NCBI GenBank assembly: GCA_030067915.1
Contig: JASGCC010000372.1
Coordinates: 62,001-126,000, forward strand
Length of the DNA stretch: 64,000 bases
Direction: 5' to 3'
DNA from: Hydractinia echinata
Taxonomy: Eukaryota; Cnidaria; Hydrozoa; Anthoathecata; Hydractiniidae
Positions 34,901 to 45,122 of the stretch are shown one piece after another. The translations under genes and the position numbers were made by a program. Each line of letters begins with the position of its first letter. Positions within the stretch are counted from its first letter, which is position 1. A model generated the notes under the pieces. That model was not told the DNA's origin, did no database searches, and was given only the letters and a program-made list of their open reading frames with translations.

Positions 34901-37900
34901 CCGCAAGATTGCTTTTATATCACGTGACACACAGGTGAATTCTGCAAACGGAAATAACTTTTGGCATCTGGATAATGAAGTTAAATTGTGTGAAAATTTC
35001 TTCTTTTAAGGTCATATCCAAGTATATTGACAACACAAAGTCAAGCGGAGGAATCAAATTGTTGGACATATGGGAAGTGGATAGACAAGACGAGGTAACG
35101 TCCCTTTCATAATATATCAGGTCTCATCCATCTTTGTCAGCCTGCAATTCCTTTGGTGACAAAATTTTTGCATGCGAAGTCATGGACTGCTAAGACTTTA
35201 TTGCATAAGATTATGGCATTGTTTACTTTTAACGGTCAATCTTGTGTAAAACGAACACCTTTAGATCAAATAGTATCTGTTATAAAAATGTGTGTCAGGG
35301 AAAGTTAACCTAAAAATTATTTTTTGATATTTGATCCAACTAATCTATAAAATCCTAAAAAAATGACTTAATTCCTGAATTTTGTGTCTTCTTCGTAAAC
35401 GAAGCTGCTGTTTGCCTCAAAAGCATACTGGAATAAGCTTCTGCTGTCATATTTACTATTTCTTTAAAGTATTTATACCAAGTTTTAAATGATATAAAAC
35501 AAGCTTGTGATACATATATTTATTTATTAAGTACATGGGGAAACAAAAGAAAGAAAGACATTTTAGTTATATCAAAAATGTCAATCAAACGCAAGAAAAT
35601 ATTGCAGAAGAGAGAAAAAATCTGCATACACAACACATAAAAATATGAACTCACTTTATATAAATCTTTTTAACCTTATAAAGGGGCATGAAAGTTAAAA
35701 CAAGCACCCAGAACAATCGTCTAAAATAATCGAAGAAAAAGTCTAGAATTTGTGTTTATTGAGACTGAACCTGGCGGTTTTGTCTTTACGAACCTAACAA
35801 CCTACAATTCGGAATAATAAAGTTTAATCCTAAATTTGATCTCCTTAAAACTTTTTAACCCTATTATATCTGGGAGAGTGGCACAAAGGGCCTGTGAGTT
35901 GTTTGACCAGGCATAACTTGTGTCGGGCACGTGGTTAAGTGTTGAAATTTTAAATAATGTTTTATTTGTTATACTAGTCAGTGGCCCGTGGAAAAATTGC
36001 GTGCCTCTCACTACTGGCAGTACCATTTTGCGTTACAGACAGACAGGCGTATACGGGTATTATAGTATAGACTAGTCGTTAACCCGTGGAAAAATCCACG
36101 AGGTCGCCCGTCCTTTATATATGGTATTTCGTGTTTCCGTAAAAAGAGACAAATAGATGCACGAACAGACAGACGGAATACGGCTATTATTAAAGAGAAT
36201 ATTCGGTAGCCCGTGGATAAATCCACGGGTTCGCCTGTCCTTTATATATCGCATTTCGTCTTTCCGTGACATAATTTTTTCTCGCGCACAATCAGACAGA
36301 CGGTATACGGCTATTATTAAGGAGATAAATATTGTCACCAGGTGGTTACCACGAGGTTGCGAAGGACATATATGGGTACTACAAATAAAATACAGACAAG
36401 ATTGAAGGAACAATAATCCTGCGGAATGACGTCATTTTATTGTCATTATATCTTTACCTCAAACATCTTTAAATTTCTGTGCCCGTTACGTCATTAAAAT
36501 AATATTACCACTAAGTAAACCGTTATGTACTTTGGGATTTATAACCCGCGGGCACTTTGTGCCTTTCCTTCCCCCCAGGCTTGCACGGCCCAGAAATTCA
36601 AGTTGCTACCTATAAAATACCTATAAAAATACAAACGAAAATATGTATTCTCATTTTTGAAAGAAAAATTCACAATCTCATTCCTTCTCGGTTTTAGCAT
36701 CAAAATCATCTATAAGTAGCTTCTGTTATGTAAGTGTCTGCTATAAAGGTATTTGATGAGAGACTATACCCAAACTTGACTAGATTGTTGTTATTATTAA
36801 TTCCACATCTAAATTATCATTTCAGGACAAACGATTCGCGGCGCACAAGGATATTGAGAATAGAAAGCTTCTTTGGCACGGCACCAGTGTCGCTGTTGTT
36901 GTGGCTATCTTAAAAAGTGGACTGCGTATCATGCCACATTCTGGTGGCAGAGTCGGCCGTGGAATTTATCTTGCGTCGGAGCACGCAAAATCTGCTGCTT
37001 ATGGTATGACATTGAATAGAACTGATCTGTGTGAATCTAGCTAGGCTAGGTGCTTGCTAGATTCATTCGTCGAAAGCCCCCGAAATGTGTACATTTTCGC
37101 TGTATTGACTGGAACCTTTAAATTCGAAATATTTTCCAATCCGGGAAATAGCTTGCGCTTCGAAGCAAAACTAAAATAATCCACCGATTAGTTTTTTTTC
37201 GAAAACAGATTAAGTTGTTGTCTTGCTCTGAAGTTGTCATGTACCTTACCTACGGTAGAAATGCTGCGCAGTAGAAATCTAATTCTACTGCTCAACATTA
37301 AATAACAGATATGGGCTTCCGTACTTACCAGATGCATGTCGATTTGAATAGACTAATGGAAGCACTTTCTTGGGTGTGGAGTATATTTTTTTGGTAACTA
37401 CATAGATGTCTATTTTATACTGGTTAAATGTCAAATCTGTAGATCATAACGTCAATGATTTTGTATTACCTTTTTCCCTTAACTGAGGCGTTAACGAGGT
37501 GATTTCTTTTTGAATTTCTAAATTTCTTTTTTATTTTTCAGTTGGCACGTCAAGAGATGGTACAGGTATTATGTTTTTGAGTGAAGCGACACTTGGTAAA
37601 CAACACGTCATAACAAGGGACGATTCGTCGTTAACAAAACCACCTAAAGGCTTCGACTCTGTCTTGGCTGAAGGACGACAGGAGCCTGGTGAGTTTGTCC
37701 TTTATATTGTTCTCCAATCTGTATACATTTTCAAAAACCTTCATGAACTCCGGAAAATTATGGTATGGCTACGCGGTTTACCCGTGTTGCTTCATGTTGT
37801 GTTATGCTTTTTTCTTTTTGGTGAGATTTAAGTAAAGCAACGAAATTACAATAAGTTGTGTTAAAGGAGAGGCGAACAAAAAACTATTTTGTGGCAGCCA

Positions 37901-39084
37901 GAGAAAAAATATTAAATATTTCTAAATCCTAAAATCTAAAAAAAAGGTAACTACTATAATAACAAATACTAAGTATATATATATCTGGCTAACAACATTT
38001 TTACACTATCTTCATGACAGGATGAAAATAAGTAGGTTTTGGATGTACTTACCAGTAAACATCAAAAATAAGATCTTTCACTTAAGATAACCAAGAATAT
38101 TTTACGTACTATAACAATAACAGCATTTTATAACCTTTGTTTAAACTTCTCTGAACTTAAGAAATAACAATTTTTTTCAGGTTTTGAGTCCCTTTTCCAC
38201 AATATACTACGAGCTTCGAACGATAACTTTGTTATGCTGAGATAGCGTCAAATCTGAATAAATATACAGACCGGAAACATTAAACAACAAATCGAACGCG
38301 CAATATGGTGGCTTCATCTTTATTCATGAATCTTTACTTTTTTTATCTTTACTCACAAAGTAAATATCAATTTGTTCAGTACGTTCAGTAGTATAAAATA
38401 ATAAAAATCTTCTTCACATGTTGTTCAACATTTTTTGCTATTTTGGTCTTTAACTTTTTTTTATTCATTATTTTGTACGTTTTGACCCGTGACCATCACA
38501 ATAGGAGAAATATATTCCATTGTTTTTTAATTTAGCCACTCGTTTGGCAAATGCGTGAAAATACTGAATTATAAAAAAAAATCCAACACAGCACTCACAA
38601 AAACTGGTATTTTAAACAGACTGTTTTATATTTTGGGTCTAGTGTGATGTCGTTCTGCAAAGTTTTAGGTAAAAAATTTACCGTTTTTTATGTGAAAAAC
38701 ATCAAATTTTTATAACCTTGAGAATATTTTCAATATAAAACATTCTTAGTGTCTTTTTAGGACGTTTTTTGTCATGATGGCTGAAACATGTAAATTGATT
38801 TATTATAGAGCGACTGTGCCAGTCGGTCTGGTCTTTAAAATCAACTGTATTTCTATGCAACCTTTTGAACAGATAACAATGCTGACGAAATGTATCCGTT
38901 AAAATTTTGTTTAGATCCGAAACAAGATACGACGTTGAACCTTGATGGGAATGACGTCGTTGTACCACAAGGAAAGCCAGTGCCAACAAAATCTACAAAT
39001 AGTTCTTTTCACCAAGGTGAATATTTACTCTACCAAGAAAGTCAATGTCGAATTCGATACTTGTTAAAGTTTAAGTTCCGGTAG
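31949..39084 (+). CDS. PARP3: Poly(ADP-ribose) polymerase 3, partial (N-terminus not seen)
   Basis: Exons by splice sites and continuous reading: 31949-32138, 32555-32693, 32873-32931, 33590-33751, 34229-34288, 34539-34625, 35011-35094, 36826-37003, 37542-37688, 38915-39084 (TAG). The first holds the end of the WGR DNA-binding domain (KKFKDKTKN, GKYTMIEMD). The second to fifth hold the helical regulatory domain (PCCLDAATQSLIKLIF, KMPLGKLSKTQIAKGFE). The rest is the ADP-ribosyl-transferase fold. The H-Y-E triad is present: His in LLWHGTS, Tyr in GRGIYLAS, Glu in HQGEYLLYQESQCRIRYLL. That last motif favours PARP3 over PARP1 or PARP2. The enzyme uses NAD+ to modify proteins at DNA breaks in the nucleus. 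Earlier exons lie upstream, perhaps near the N gap. In exon 1 the frame reads VSAFNMSG only if one G is added near 31969, so a 1-bp deletion or assembly error is possible. A polyadenylation signal candidate (AATAAA) lies at 39286-39291. Confidence 0.9.
32395..32462 (+). mobile_element. Decayed Helitron-like 3' end in PARP3 intron
   Basis: It ends GAATTTTTCATAGGCTAACGG then CTAG and T. The tail matches the family's 3' terminus, but the hairpin arms are degraded. The left boundary is not clear. Confidence 0.4.
35868..35968. repeat. Dispersed repeat next to Helitron-like array
   Basis: Sequence around GGCACAAAGGGCCTGTGAG and CAGGCATAACTTGTGTCGGG resembles 8378-8470. Both copies sit within or beside Helitron-like arrays. 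Confidence 0.5.
35974..36071 (-). mobile_element. Helitron-like unit, PARP3-intron array, unit a (98 bp)
   Basis: It begins CTAGTCAGTGGCCCGTGG and ends with GGTATTATAGTATAGA directly against CTAG of unit b. The outer base is T on the minus strand. Confidence 0.65.
36072..36198 (-). mobile_element. Helitron-like unit, PARP3-intron array, unit b (127 bp)
   Basis: It begins CTAGTCGTTAACCCGTGG with the CCCGTGG and CCACGAGG hairpin and ends ACGGCTATTATTAAAGAGA. Confidence 0.7.
36199..36325 (-). mobile_element. Helitron-like unit, PARP3-intron array, unit c (127 bp)
   Basis: It begins ATATTCGGTAGCCCGTGG (CTAG decayed) with the CCCGTGG and CCACGGG hairpin and ends ACGGCTATTATTAAGGAGA. The base beyond is T on + (A on minus), so the array as a whole sits between A and T. 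Confidence 0.7.
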
Positions 39085-39522
39085 ATTAGGTTTTTATTAT
39101 CTTAATATTATATTTTGTTTGTTTAGCTATTATTGTTTTACTCACAGTAGAACACGTGGAATTCAAACTGCTATAATTTTGAATCCTTTAACTGTATCGT
39201 TAGATTACATATAGATAGGGTGGATGGGAATCATGCCGAAATTGAATGTTTTCATTTTTGCTACGGAGACTAGTTGCTTAAGATAAATAAACAAATTAAG
39301 TTGGAAAATATTTTTTGGTGCTGTTTGTTTTGCTACATAACTCACAAATCATAACTTAAAAAAAGTCTTGCAATTCGCACAAATGTTTTCTCCCCGACTT
39401 CTATTGTATTATGTATATATACATCTTTTATAATTTTTGTTATTATTCGCATTATTTTTTTTGACATTATTTTGATAGTTTTGTTCACTAAAAAAATATA
39501 TTTACCGATTTCTGTTATGTTG

Positions 39523-39705
39523 CAGGGCCGTAGCGGCCTTGGGGGCGGGACCGGCGGGTGTAAAAAGTTTTTGTCGATCTTGGTTAAAAAGGAGACTTGT
39601 ACAGAGTACAGAGAATGCATTTTTTCCAATCTATAGAAGGTTAAAATATAAAATTCCCGCAACCCCCCCTCTTACCACCGAATTTGTGTATCAGCTACGG
39701 CTCTG
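39523..39705. mobile_element. 183-bp MITE with CAGGGCCGTAGC ends
   Basis: The left end CAGGGCCGTAGC mirrors the right end GCTACGGCTCTG with one mismatch. It lies about 440 bp past the PARP3 stop. No ORF of its own. Confidence 0.65.
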
Positions 39706-40582
39706 TATTAGATTTGCGAATGTTCTTGTTATTTTGGATTTAACGAGACTTATCGCGTTTAGATCGAGACTTATCGAGTTTAGATTTTTAGCCTCAAAAG
39801 TTATGGTGGCAATTGTTTTCACCGTCTCCTATCCGCCTAACTTTCAAATATAGTTCAGAATAGAATGAGTAAAGTCTTGCAGCACTGTTTTATCGTGATC
39901 GTGAGTTCTTTTAAATTTGCCTTACACGAGAATTTTTAAATATTTGTTTTCTGGGAAAACTTTGTGAGAGGAAGCTTTATCAAATTGAAGATAATAAGTT
40001 TTGAAGGGTTAAGGGAGCGAGGCGACTTTAAATAAACTTGTATGTATTCTCTGCGTATTTTTTTTTTGTTTTTTTTTTTGCTTTTTATAGTTGCAATAAA
40101 TTATATATGTACAAAATGTATTTACAATTACAGACAATCAACAAAGTGGTGTATTATTATTATTCTGACCAAAAAAAATGTTTAATCCATCCAATTCTTG
40201 TGAGTAACAAAACTATTTTACTGTAAACAAAAATGGAATATACTCCTGGATGAAACTCCTGGAAAAGTTGATAAAATGGGAAATGATTTGTTTAGGTCCA
40301 TTTTTTCAGTCGTTACGGAAGCTCAATTTTGTCATTGAAATTTCTGTTTTTATCGACCAGATTACTGCTTGGGAAACTCCCAGACATTACTTTTAAATGA
40401 AGTACGCTAATGACGCAGATTTTAATGCATGTTGTATCTAATCAACTTCGTCCCCAACTCTTTTTAGTTTTTTTGTGCATTGCAGGGCTAATTCAGCAGA
40501 CTAGCGATCCCGATCACACTCTTTATGTGCATGAAATTATCGGGGATTAAGAAACGGAAAAAGTGAGTAATTTTAAGGGTTG
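39706..40582. other. Non-genic stretch
   Basis: No supported gene or repeat. It contains T-rich tracts. Confidence 0.5.
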
Positions 40583-40591
40583 GTTATGTAC

Positions 40592-40704
40592 CAACCTCGA
40601 TCTCAGGGCTTTTTTCCCTTTTTGATGTAATTGACGGCCGGGATTGTCCCTTATTGATTGTCCCTTATATCAAAAAGAGAAAAAAAGCCCTGGGATCGAG
40701 GTTG
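40592..40704. mobile_element. Palindromic MITE, 9-bp TSD, copy 2
   Basis: It begins CAACCTCGATCTCAGGGC and ends GCCCTGGGATCGAGGTTG. Flanks GTTATGTAC (40583-40591) and GTTATTTAC (40705-40713) differ at one of nine bases. Confidence 0.85.
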
Positions 40705-40713
40705 GTTATTTAC

Positions 40714-41458
40714 GTAATACTTGATTAATAATTTTTTCCCACCAACTTTAATCCGTCTTAACGTCATTTGAGAACTTTACTGCTGGCAAGTTTGTACATA
40801 CTCAAAATAGTTGAAGGTTGGATAAATAAATAATATTTTTGGCAAGCATCTCTGTTTAAATAAAGCTTTAAATAAATAACTTAATAGATTCAGATTCTGG
40901 GAATATGGTGGTTTCAGCGCTGGTGAGTAAACAGATTTCTGACGTAAGCTTTCATGTGCTAACTTAATTAGAAACTTTGTCACCAGTCCATAACGATTGG
41001 AATATAAATATTTTCCTCGTAGAAGACTAAAAATGAAGAGATAGCAATCCCGAAACGTAACTGGCGATAATACGATGCGGTTGAGAATTCGTCATTAAAC
41101 CTCTCATTGACGTTTACTTAAAAGAGCTCTGCGGATGAGAATATAAATACAGTGACTTGTGCAATTTGAAGTCTTACTATCATTGAGAGCTTTGCAAAGA
41201 TACCTTGTCGTTTTGTAATTGTTATTACGTCCCAGGTTGTTACATCCAGGGGTATAAAACCCTCGCGGCCTGATTTATATACAATGTGATGTGAAGTCTA
41301 AAAACATACGAAGAAATATCTGCTGAGGTCGCCATGTTGACCAAACAATTATAGCTTGCTCTCCAGCAGGAAGTTTATTCCTCGACCATAAAGCCTGGGG
41401 ACAAGATTGTATGACAGGCATGTCTTCAAATCTGCTTTGTCTGAATGTTTATTTTGTT
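40714..41458. other. Non-genic stretch
   Basis: No supported gene. Near its right end (about 41383-41409) is a degraded half copy of the palindromic MITE. Confidence 0.5.
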
Positions 41459-41467
41459 GATTATTAC

Positions 41468-41551
41468 CAACCTCGTCCCCAGGACCTGTTAGGCTTTTTA
41501 TATCTGGACGGCCTGATATAAAAAGCCTAACAGGTCCTGGGGACGAGGTTG
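41468..41551. mobile_element. Palindromic MITE, 9-bp TSD, copy 3
   Basis: An 84-bp, nearly perfect palindrome from CAACCTCGTCCCCAGGACC to GGTCCTGGGGACGAGGTTG, with the exact 9-bp duplication GATTATTAC at 41459-41467 and 41552-41560. It is the youngest-looking copy and the clearest for defining the element. Confidence 0.92.
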
Positions 41552-41683
41552 GATTATTACAAAGATTTTCTTTCAAGCGTACTTCAGTTCTAGAGACACA
41601 GACAGACTCGTCAACATGTCAAGGTAAGATTGTAAGTCTTATACATCTTTAAGAAATTACGCGTATTTTTTCGTGTAAGAGAT

Positions 41684-41970
41684 CGAGGAGTTGATGTAGT
41701 GGTAGCGCATTCGACTTATAGTCATAAGGTTTCAGGTTCGGGTCCCCACTTCGGCGCACTTTAAATGTAGTGTTGGCAGTCCACTTGGTGCCATCTACTG
41801 ACAAACAAGAAAGTCAGTCAGACAACAGTCAGACAACAATCAGACAGGAAAGTTAGAGCAATGCTATACGTATCTCTGGCGGTAATGTAACATAGTTAAA
41901 GTCGGAGGGGAGGAAGAGCCAGCCGTTAGGATGGAATCCCCAAGGACAATAAAACTTCCTGTTATTTAGA
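41684..41970 (+). mobile_element. tRNA-derived SINE, copy 1
   Basis: The head is tRNA-like. It has an A-box-like TGATGTAGTGGTAGCGC and a B box GGTTCGGGTCC about 35 bp downstream, as in a pol III promoter. A shared body follows, with GTTAGAGCAATGCTATACG and GGAATCCCCAAGGACAAT, recurring at 47262-47525. The tail ends near CTTCCTGTTATTTAG. Spread by LINE machinery is inferred. Confidence 0.75.
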
Positions 41971-42228
41971 AATTCATCAAAGCAAAGGCCGTAAAAGGTT
42001 TTTATCATTTTTTTTCTCTGGTAAATAAAAAATAAATGTAAATATAAAATAAATCTATTTAATTCAGATATCTTGTAGCTAGGTATTTTCGCCCTATTGT
42101 TATTTTCGTGCCCAGAGCTCTTAAAGATAAACCTTGATATATATCTTTGTTTACATTAAACCTGCAGTAACAAGTTTCTACATAAAAAAAAACAACCAAA
42201 ATAAAATAACTTCCGTCACGTTCTTAGG

Positions 42229-42312
42229 CAGCCTCGTTCCCAGGGCATTTTGCCTTGTTGATGCACTCCGTAATAATGGCTCAAGGGCCACAAGAGCCTG
42301 GGGACGAAGTTG
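42229..42312. mobile_element. Palindromic MITE, 9-bp TSD, copy 4
   Basis: It begins CAGCCTCGTTCCCAGGGC and ends CCTGGGGACGAAGTTG. Flanks GTTCTTAGG and GCTCTTGAG share seven of nine bases, so this copy is older. Confidence 0.75.
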
Positions 42313-42559
42313 GCTCTTGAGTTGAATAACTTGTCATATAAGATAAAAAAATAAGAAAAAATGCTGACGATGTCCTTTCGATCATGTGAGTCGGTACAGT
42401 TCTCGCCCAGTCGAGACATCATATTAGAGTAAATCTTAATAAAAAATAAACAACGACGTTATGCAGTAAGCAAAACTCGAAAATATAAATTCATCAAAAA
42501 ACAAAATGCACTGGGAATGAGGTTGATGTAAAAGAAAACACTGCAAATCTATATTTACA

Positions 42560-42677
42560 ATACCCGTATTATAACTCTGTGTGTCACGCAAAAATGGTGA
42601 CCGCTGTAGCGAGACACACGAAATGCGATAAATAAAGAAAGTGCGAACCCGTGGTTTTATCCACCGGCCACAGACTA
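42560..42677 (+). mobile_element. Helitron-like unit, decayed, + orientation
   Basis: It ends with AACCCGTGGTTTTATCCACC, GGCCACAGA and CTAG followed by T. The internal CACACGAAATGCGATA block matches other units. The 5' end is degraded. Confidence 0.55.
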
Positions 42678-43130
42678 GTTGTCATATATTTTGGCTAAAA
42701 GTGTGTCAACCAACTTAAAACGAGACCACATTTTAGCTCAATGACGAATATTTTGTACCGGCCAAAATTTTTCCTCAGCTTTTTTCCTGACTTTATTTTT
42801 TGCTGACTTCTTACAGATTTTTATACCGATAATGAATTTCTTTTTAAAACAACAGTAATCGGTCATAGCTGGCCTATAATACAAGTAAAGCTGCCATAAT
42901 TTGATATTTTACCCCAAGGCTCCTTTATGAGAGAGTACATTATAATTATATATTCTATATTAGACTATGCTCGTTTTGATAAAAAAAAGTACCATGAAAA
43001 CCTATAATATGTTTATACATATAAACGACTATTTTTAAGATAAGTATGCTGTATCTACACACTTTGCTGTTGTTTTCAACACAACTCGTACCCCTCTTAA
43101 CTTCATATCTTTTCTGCTTCTCTATTTAGG

Positions 43131-45122
43131 TTGTTAATAGTGGTGTTGGCAGCTTTTGTTGCCCCACTTTTAGCTGAAAAAAATTGCACATGGCAAAATA
43201 CAGTTGTTTATGGACAATTTATCAAATCCATTCGCCTCACACACCCTGCAGGAGTGGTAGTTACCTGGGAAGTTGAAAAAGGAACCAGTAACATCACAAT
43301 CGCGCATAACAGTCATGTATCACACAACATTGCGTACAAACACGATGAAATGATGTTAAAAGTAAAACTCCCTAAAAAAGCTATGGCAACAACTATTAAT
43401 GTCAACAAATGGATCACGTGTTTCATGGTATTCTTTTGTGGTTGGTTAATAAATAAACGATACGCAATTTTAATTGGTGTGATTGTATTGTCAACTGCTA
43501 CTTTCGTACTGCCAGCTACACCGACTGATTGTTCGAATCCTCGGATACACGTCAAAGTTCCATTCGATTACATGGAAAAACTATGTGTCAACGAGAAAAA
43601 ATGTTTCGAAATAAAATGCACATTGTCTGATCTAACTCAGAGTTACAGTGTGATTCCATCAGATAATAAAATCTTGTTCAAAGATGAATACTGTTCAATC
43701 AGAAAGCCAGAATATTGGGATGATTGGGTACTTCACTATTTCAAATCAGCAAATAACAGTGAGAGTTTATACCTTGCTGATTTTGATGGAGATGCTCTTG
43801 TTAATATAATCGAATATTATGGAAACCAATCCTTCATTGAAAAAAGCACAACTCGAACACGAAGAAATGTTATCAATGTTGAAGAACTTGGTACAAATCC
43901 ATTAAATCCAGATTCTGATGGCGATCTTCTGCTTGACGGATTTGAATATTTCAATAACATGAGTCCAGTGAAGAAGGACGATTCAAATGCAGATGCTGAT
44001 GGTGATGGGTTGACAAATTTAAAAGAACAAATTCTCAGAACTGATCCCCTAAATCCAGACACTGATGGTGACGGAGCTTTGGACGGGGCTGAAGTAAAAA
44101 ATAATGCTGACCCTCGAGATCCAATTGATAGAGGGATGCCTCCTCCAGATACCCAAGACGTATTAATCAAAATTACAATTGGTGACCACAGCGGAAGTCA
44201 TTCAGAAAGGTATGTAATGTATGTCGGAGATGTATCTCATCAATCTCCTGGTTTTGGTTTGGTTGGTTCAGGAAATTACAATTTCAAGCCTGGTTCATAT
44301 CCAATCAGAATACAGCACGTTGCAACAAATCGTAATACACCGGATTACGATTATACAGCTTTGGTTACAAAAGTTGGAGGTCAAGGAAAAATCACTGTTA
44401 AAGATCCTCAACGTATTCTTGGGACTCATGATGAAAGTTCTTATGATTATACTAAGGGGAAAAGTGCAACATTGATAGTGGAAGCGGATTGTACCGAGGA
44501 AAAGAAAGCAACTGATTGCTCGTGCATAAAAGCATGCGAAGAATGTCGCGCAAAGAAAAAGTGTTATTGGAATAAATCTTACTGCAGAGATAAAAAGTTT
44601 CTTGATGATATTATTCCTATCCCAAATATTCTCTTTTTAACAGCGGCTAATTGCGCTTGTGAAAAGTGCCAGAAATGGGCCGAACGTGAAAAGAGTGATA
44701 ATGCGTGGTTGCTTGATTTAAATAAGAATTTTAAATGTCCATGCAAAGTCCGAAAAAATAAATGGTATAAACTGGGATATGAAGCAATTGACAACCCATC
44801 CAACAAAGTCTGGGATATAGACGATGCATGTATTGGTAGCGGATTACCAGGATGCTGGTACTTCCACCCAGGAGCTGATGGCTGCCTGCGCTCTTCTGCT
44901 ACAAGTCAATATGGAGCCAGACAACAGTGTTGTTACGATAAAAGTGGAAATTTGTTACGGCCAGGTCACCCTGGAGCAGGCACACCTGATAAATCTGTGG
45001 ATAACCATAAAGAAGATGATGTAAGACCATTTGCATGGTGTTGCAAAGATTGTGATAAAAAAGGTAGCTGTGATCGATACATTAAACAAGCAAGAGCAGG
45101 TGATGCTTCTCACTGCACTTAA
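43131..45122 (+). CDS. AMOP and thrombospondin-3 repeat adhesion-type membrane/secreted protein
   Basis: A 663-codon open frame follows a splice acceptor (CTCTATTTAG at 43130). By residue: a beta-rich N-terminal part with N-glycosylation sites (to about 80); a strongly hydrophobic stretch (about 95-130, WITCFMVFFCGWLI then YAILIGVIVLSTATF), a signal anchor or membrane segment; a possible furin site RTRR (about 243); calcium-binding thrombospondin-3-like repeats (about 252-325, DADGDGLTNLKEQ, NPDTDGDGALDGAE); a beta-sandwich (about 340-455); a cysteine-rich stretch (about 458-530); and an AMOP domain (about 533-640, ADGCLRSS, ARQQCCYDKSGNL). AMOP and TSP3 modules occur in extracellular adhesion proteins. 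No ATG opens the frame. Either upstream exons exist or translation starts inside, at MATTINVNKW (43383). The inverted copy reads VVDSGVGSFVAPLLAEK here, and this copy has one extra T near 43154-43157, which would shift frame relative to an upstream exon. Confidence 0.75.
   Translation: MLIVVLAAFVAPLLAEKNCTWQNTVVYGQFIKSIRLTHPAGVVVTWEVEKGTSNITIAHNSHVSHNIAYKHDEMMLKVKLPKKAMATTINVNKWITCFMVFFCGWLINKRYAILIGVIVLSTATFVLPATPTDCSNPRIHVKVPFDYMEKLCVNEKKCFEIKCTLSDLTQSYSVIPSDNKILFKDEYCSIRKPEYWDDWVLHYFKSANNSESLYLADFDGDALVNIIEYYGNQSFIEKSTTRTRRNVINVEELGTNPLNPDSDGDLLLDGFEYFNNMSPVKKDDSNADADGDGLTNLKEQILRTDPLNPDTDGDGALDGAEVKNNADPRDPIDRGMPPPDTQDVLIKITIGDHSGSHSERYVMYVGDVSHQSPGFGLVGSGNYNFKPGSYPIRIQHVATNRNTPDYDYTALVTKVGGQGKITVKDPQRILGTHDESSYDYTKGKSATLIVEADCTEEKKATDCSCIKACEECRAKKKCYWNKSYCRDKKFLDDIIPIPNILFLTAANCACEKCQKWAEREKSDNAWLLDLNKNFKCPCKVRKNKWYKLGYEAIDNPSNKVWDIDDACIGSGLPGCWYFHPGADGCLRSSATSQYGARQQCCYDKSGNLLRPGHPGAGTPDKSVDNHKEDDVRPFAWCCKDCDKKGSCDRYIKQARAGDASHCT

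Noticed and set aside
41690..41760. Possible tRNA gene
   Set aside because: The A and B boxes are present, but the acceptor stem does not pair, and the same head with a shared 200-bp body recurs at 47.3 kb, so it is a SINE.
43313..44170. Antisense ORFs on the minus strand of the AMOP gene
   Set aside because: They are shadows of the 663-codon + frame. The matching shadows appear in the inverted copy at 26 kb.
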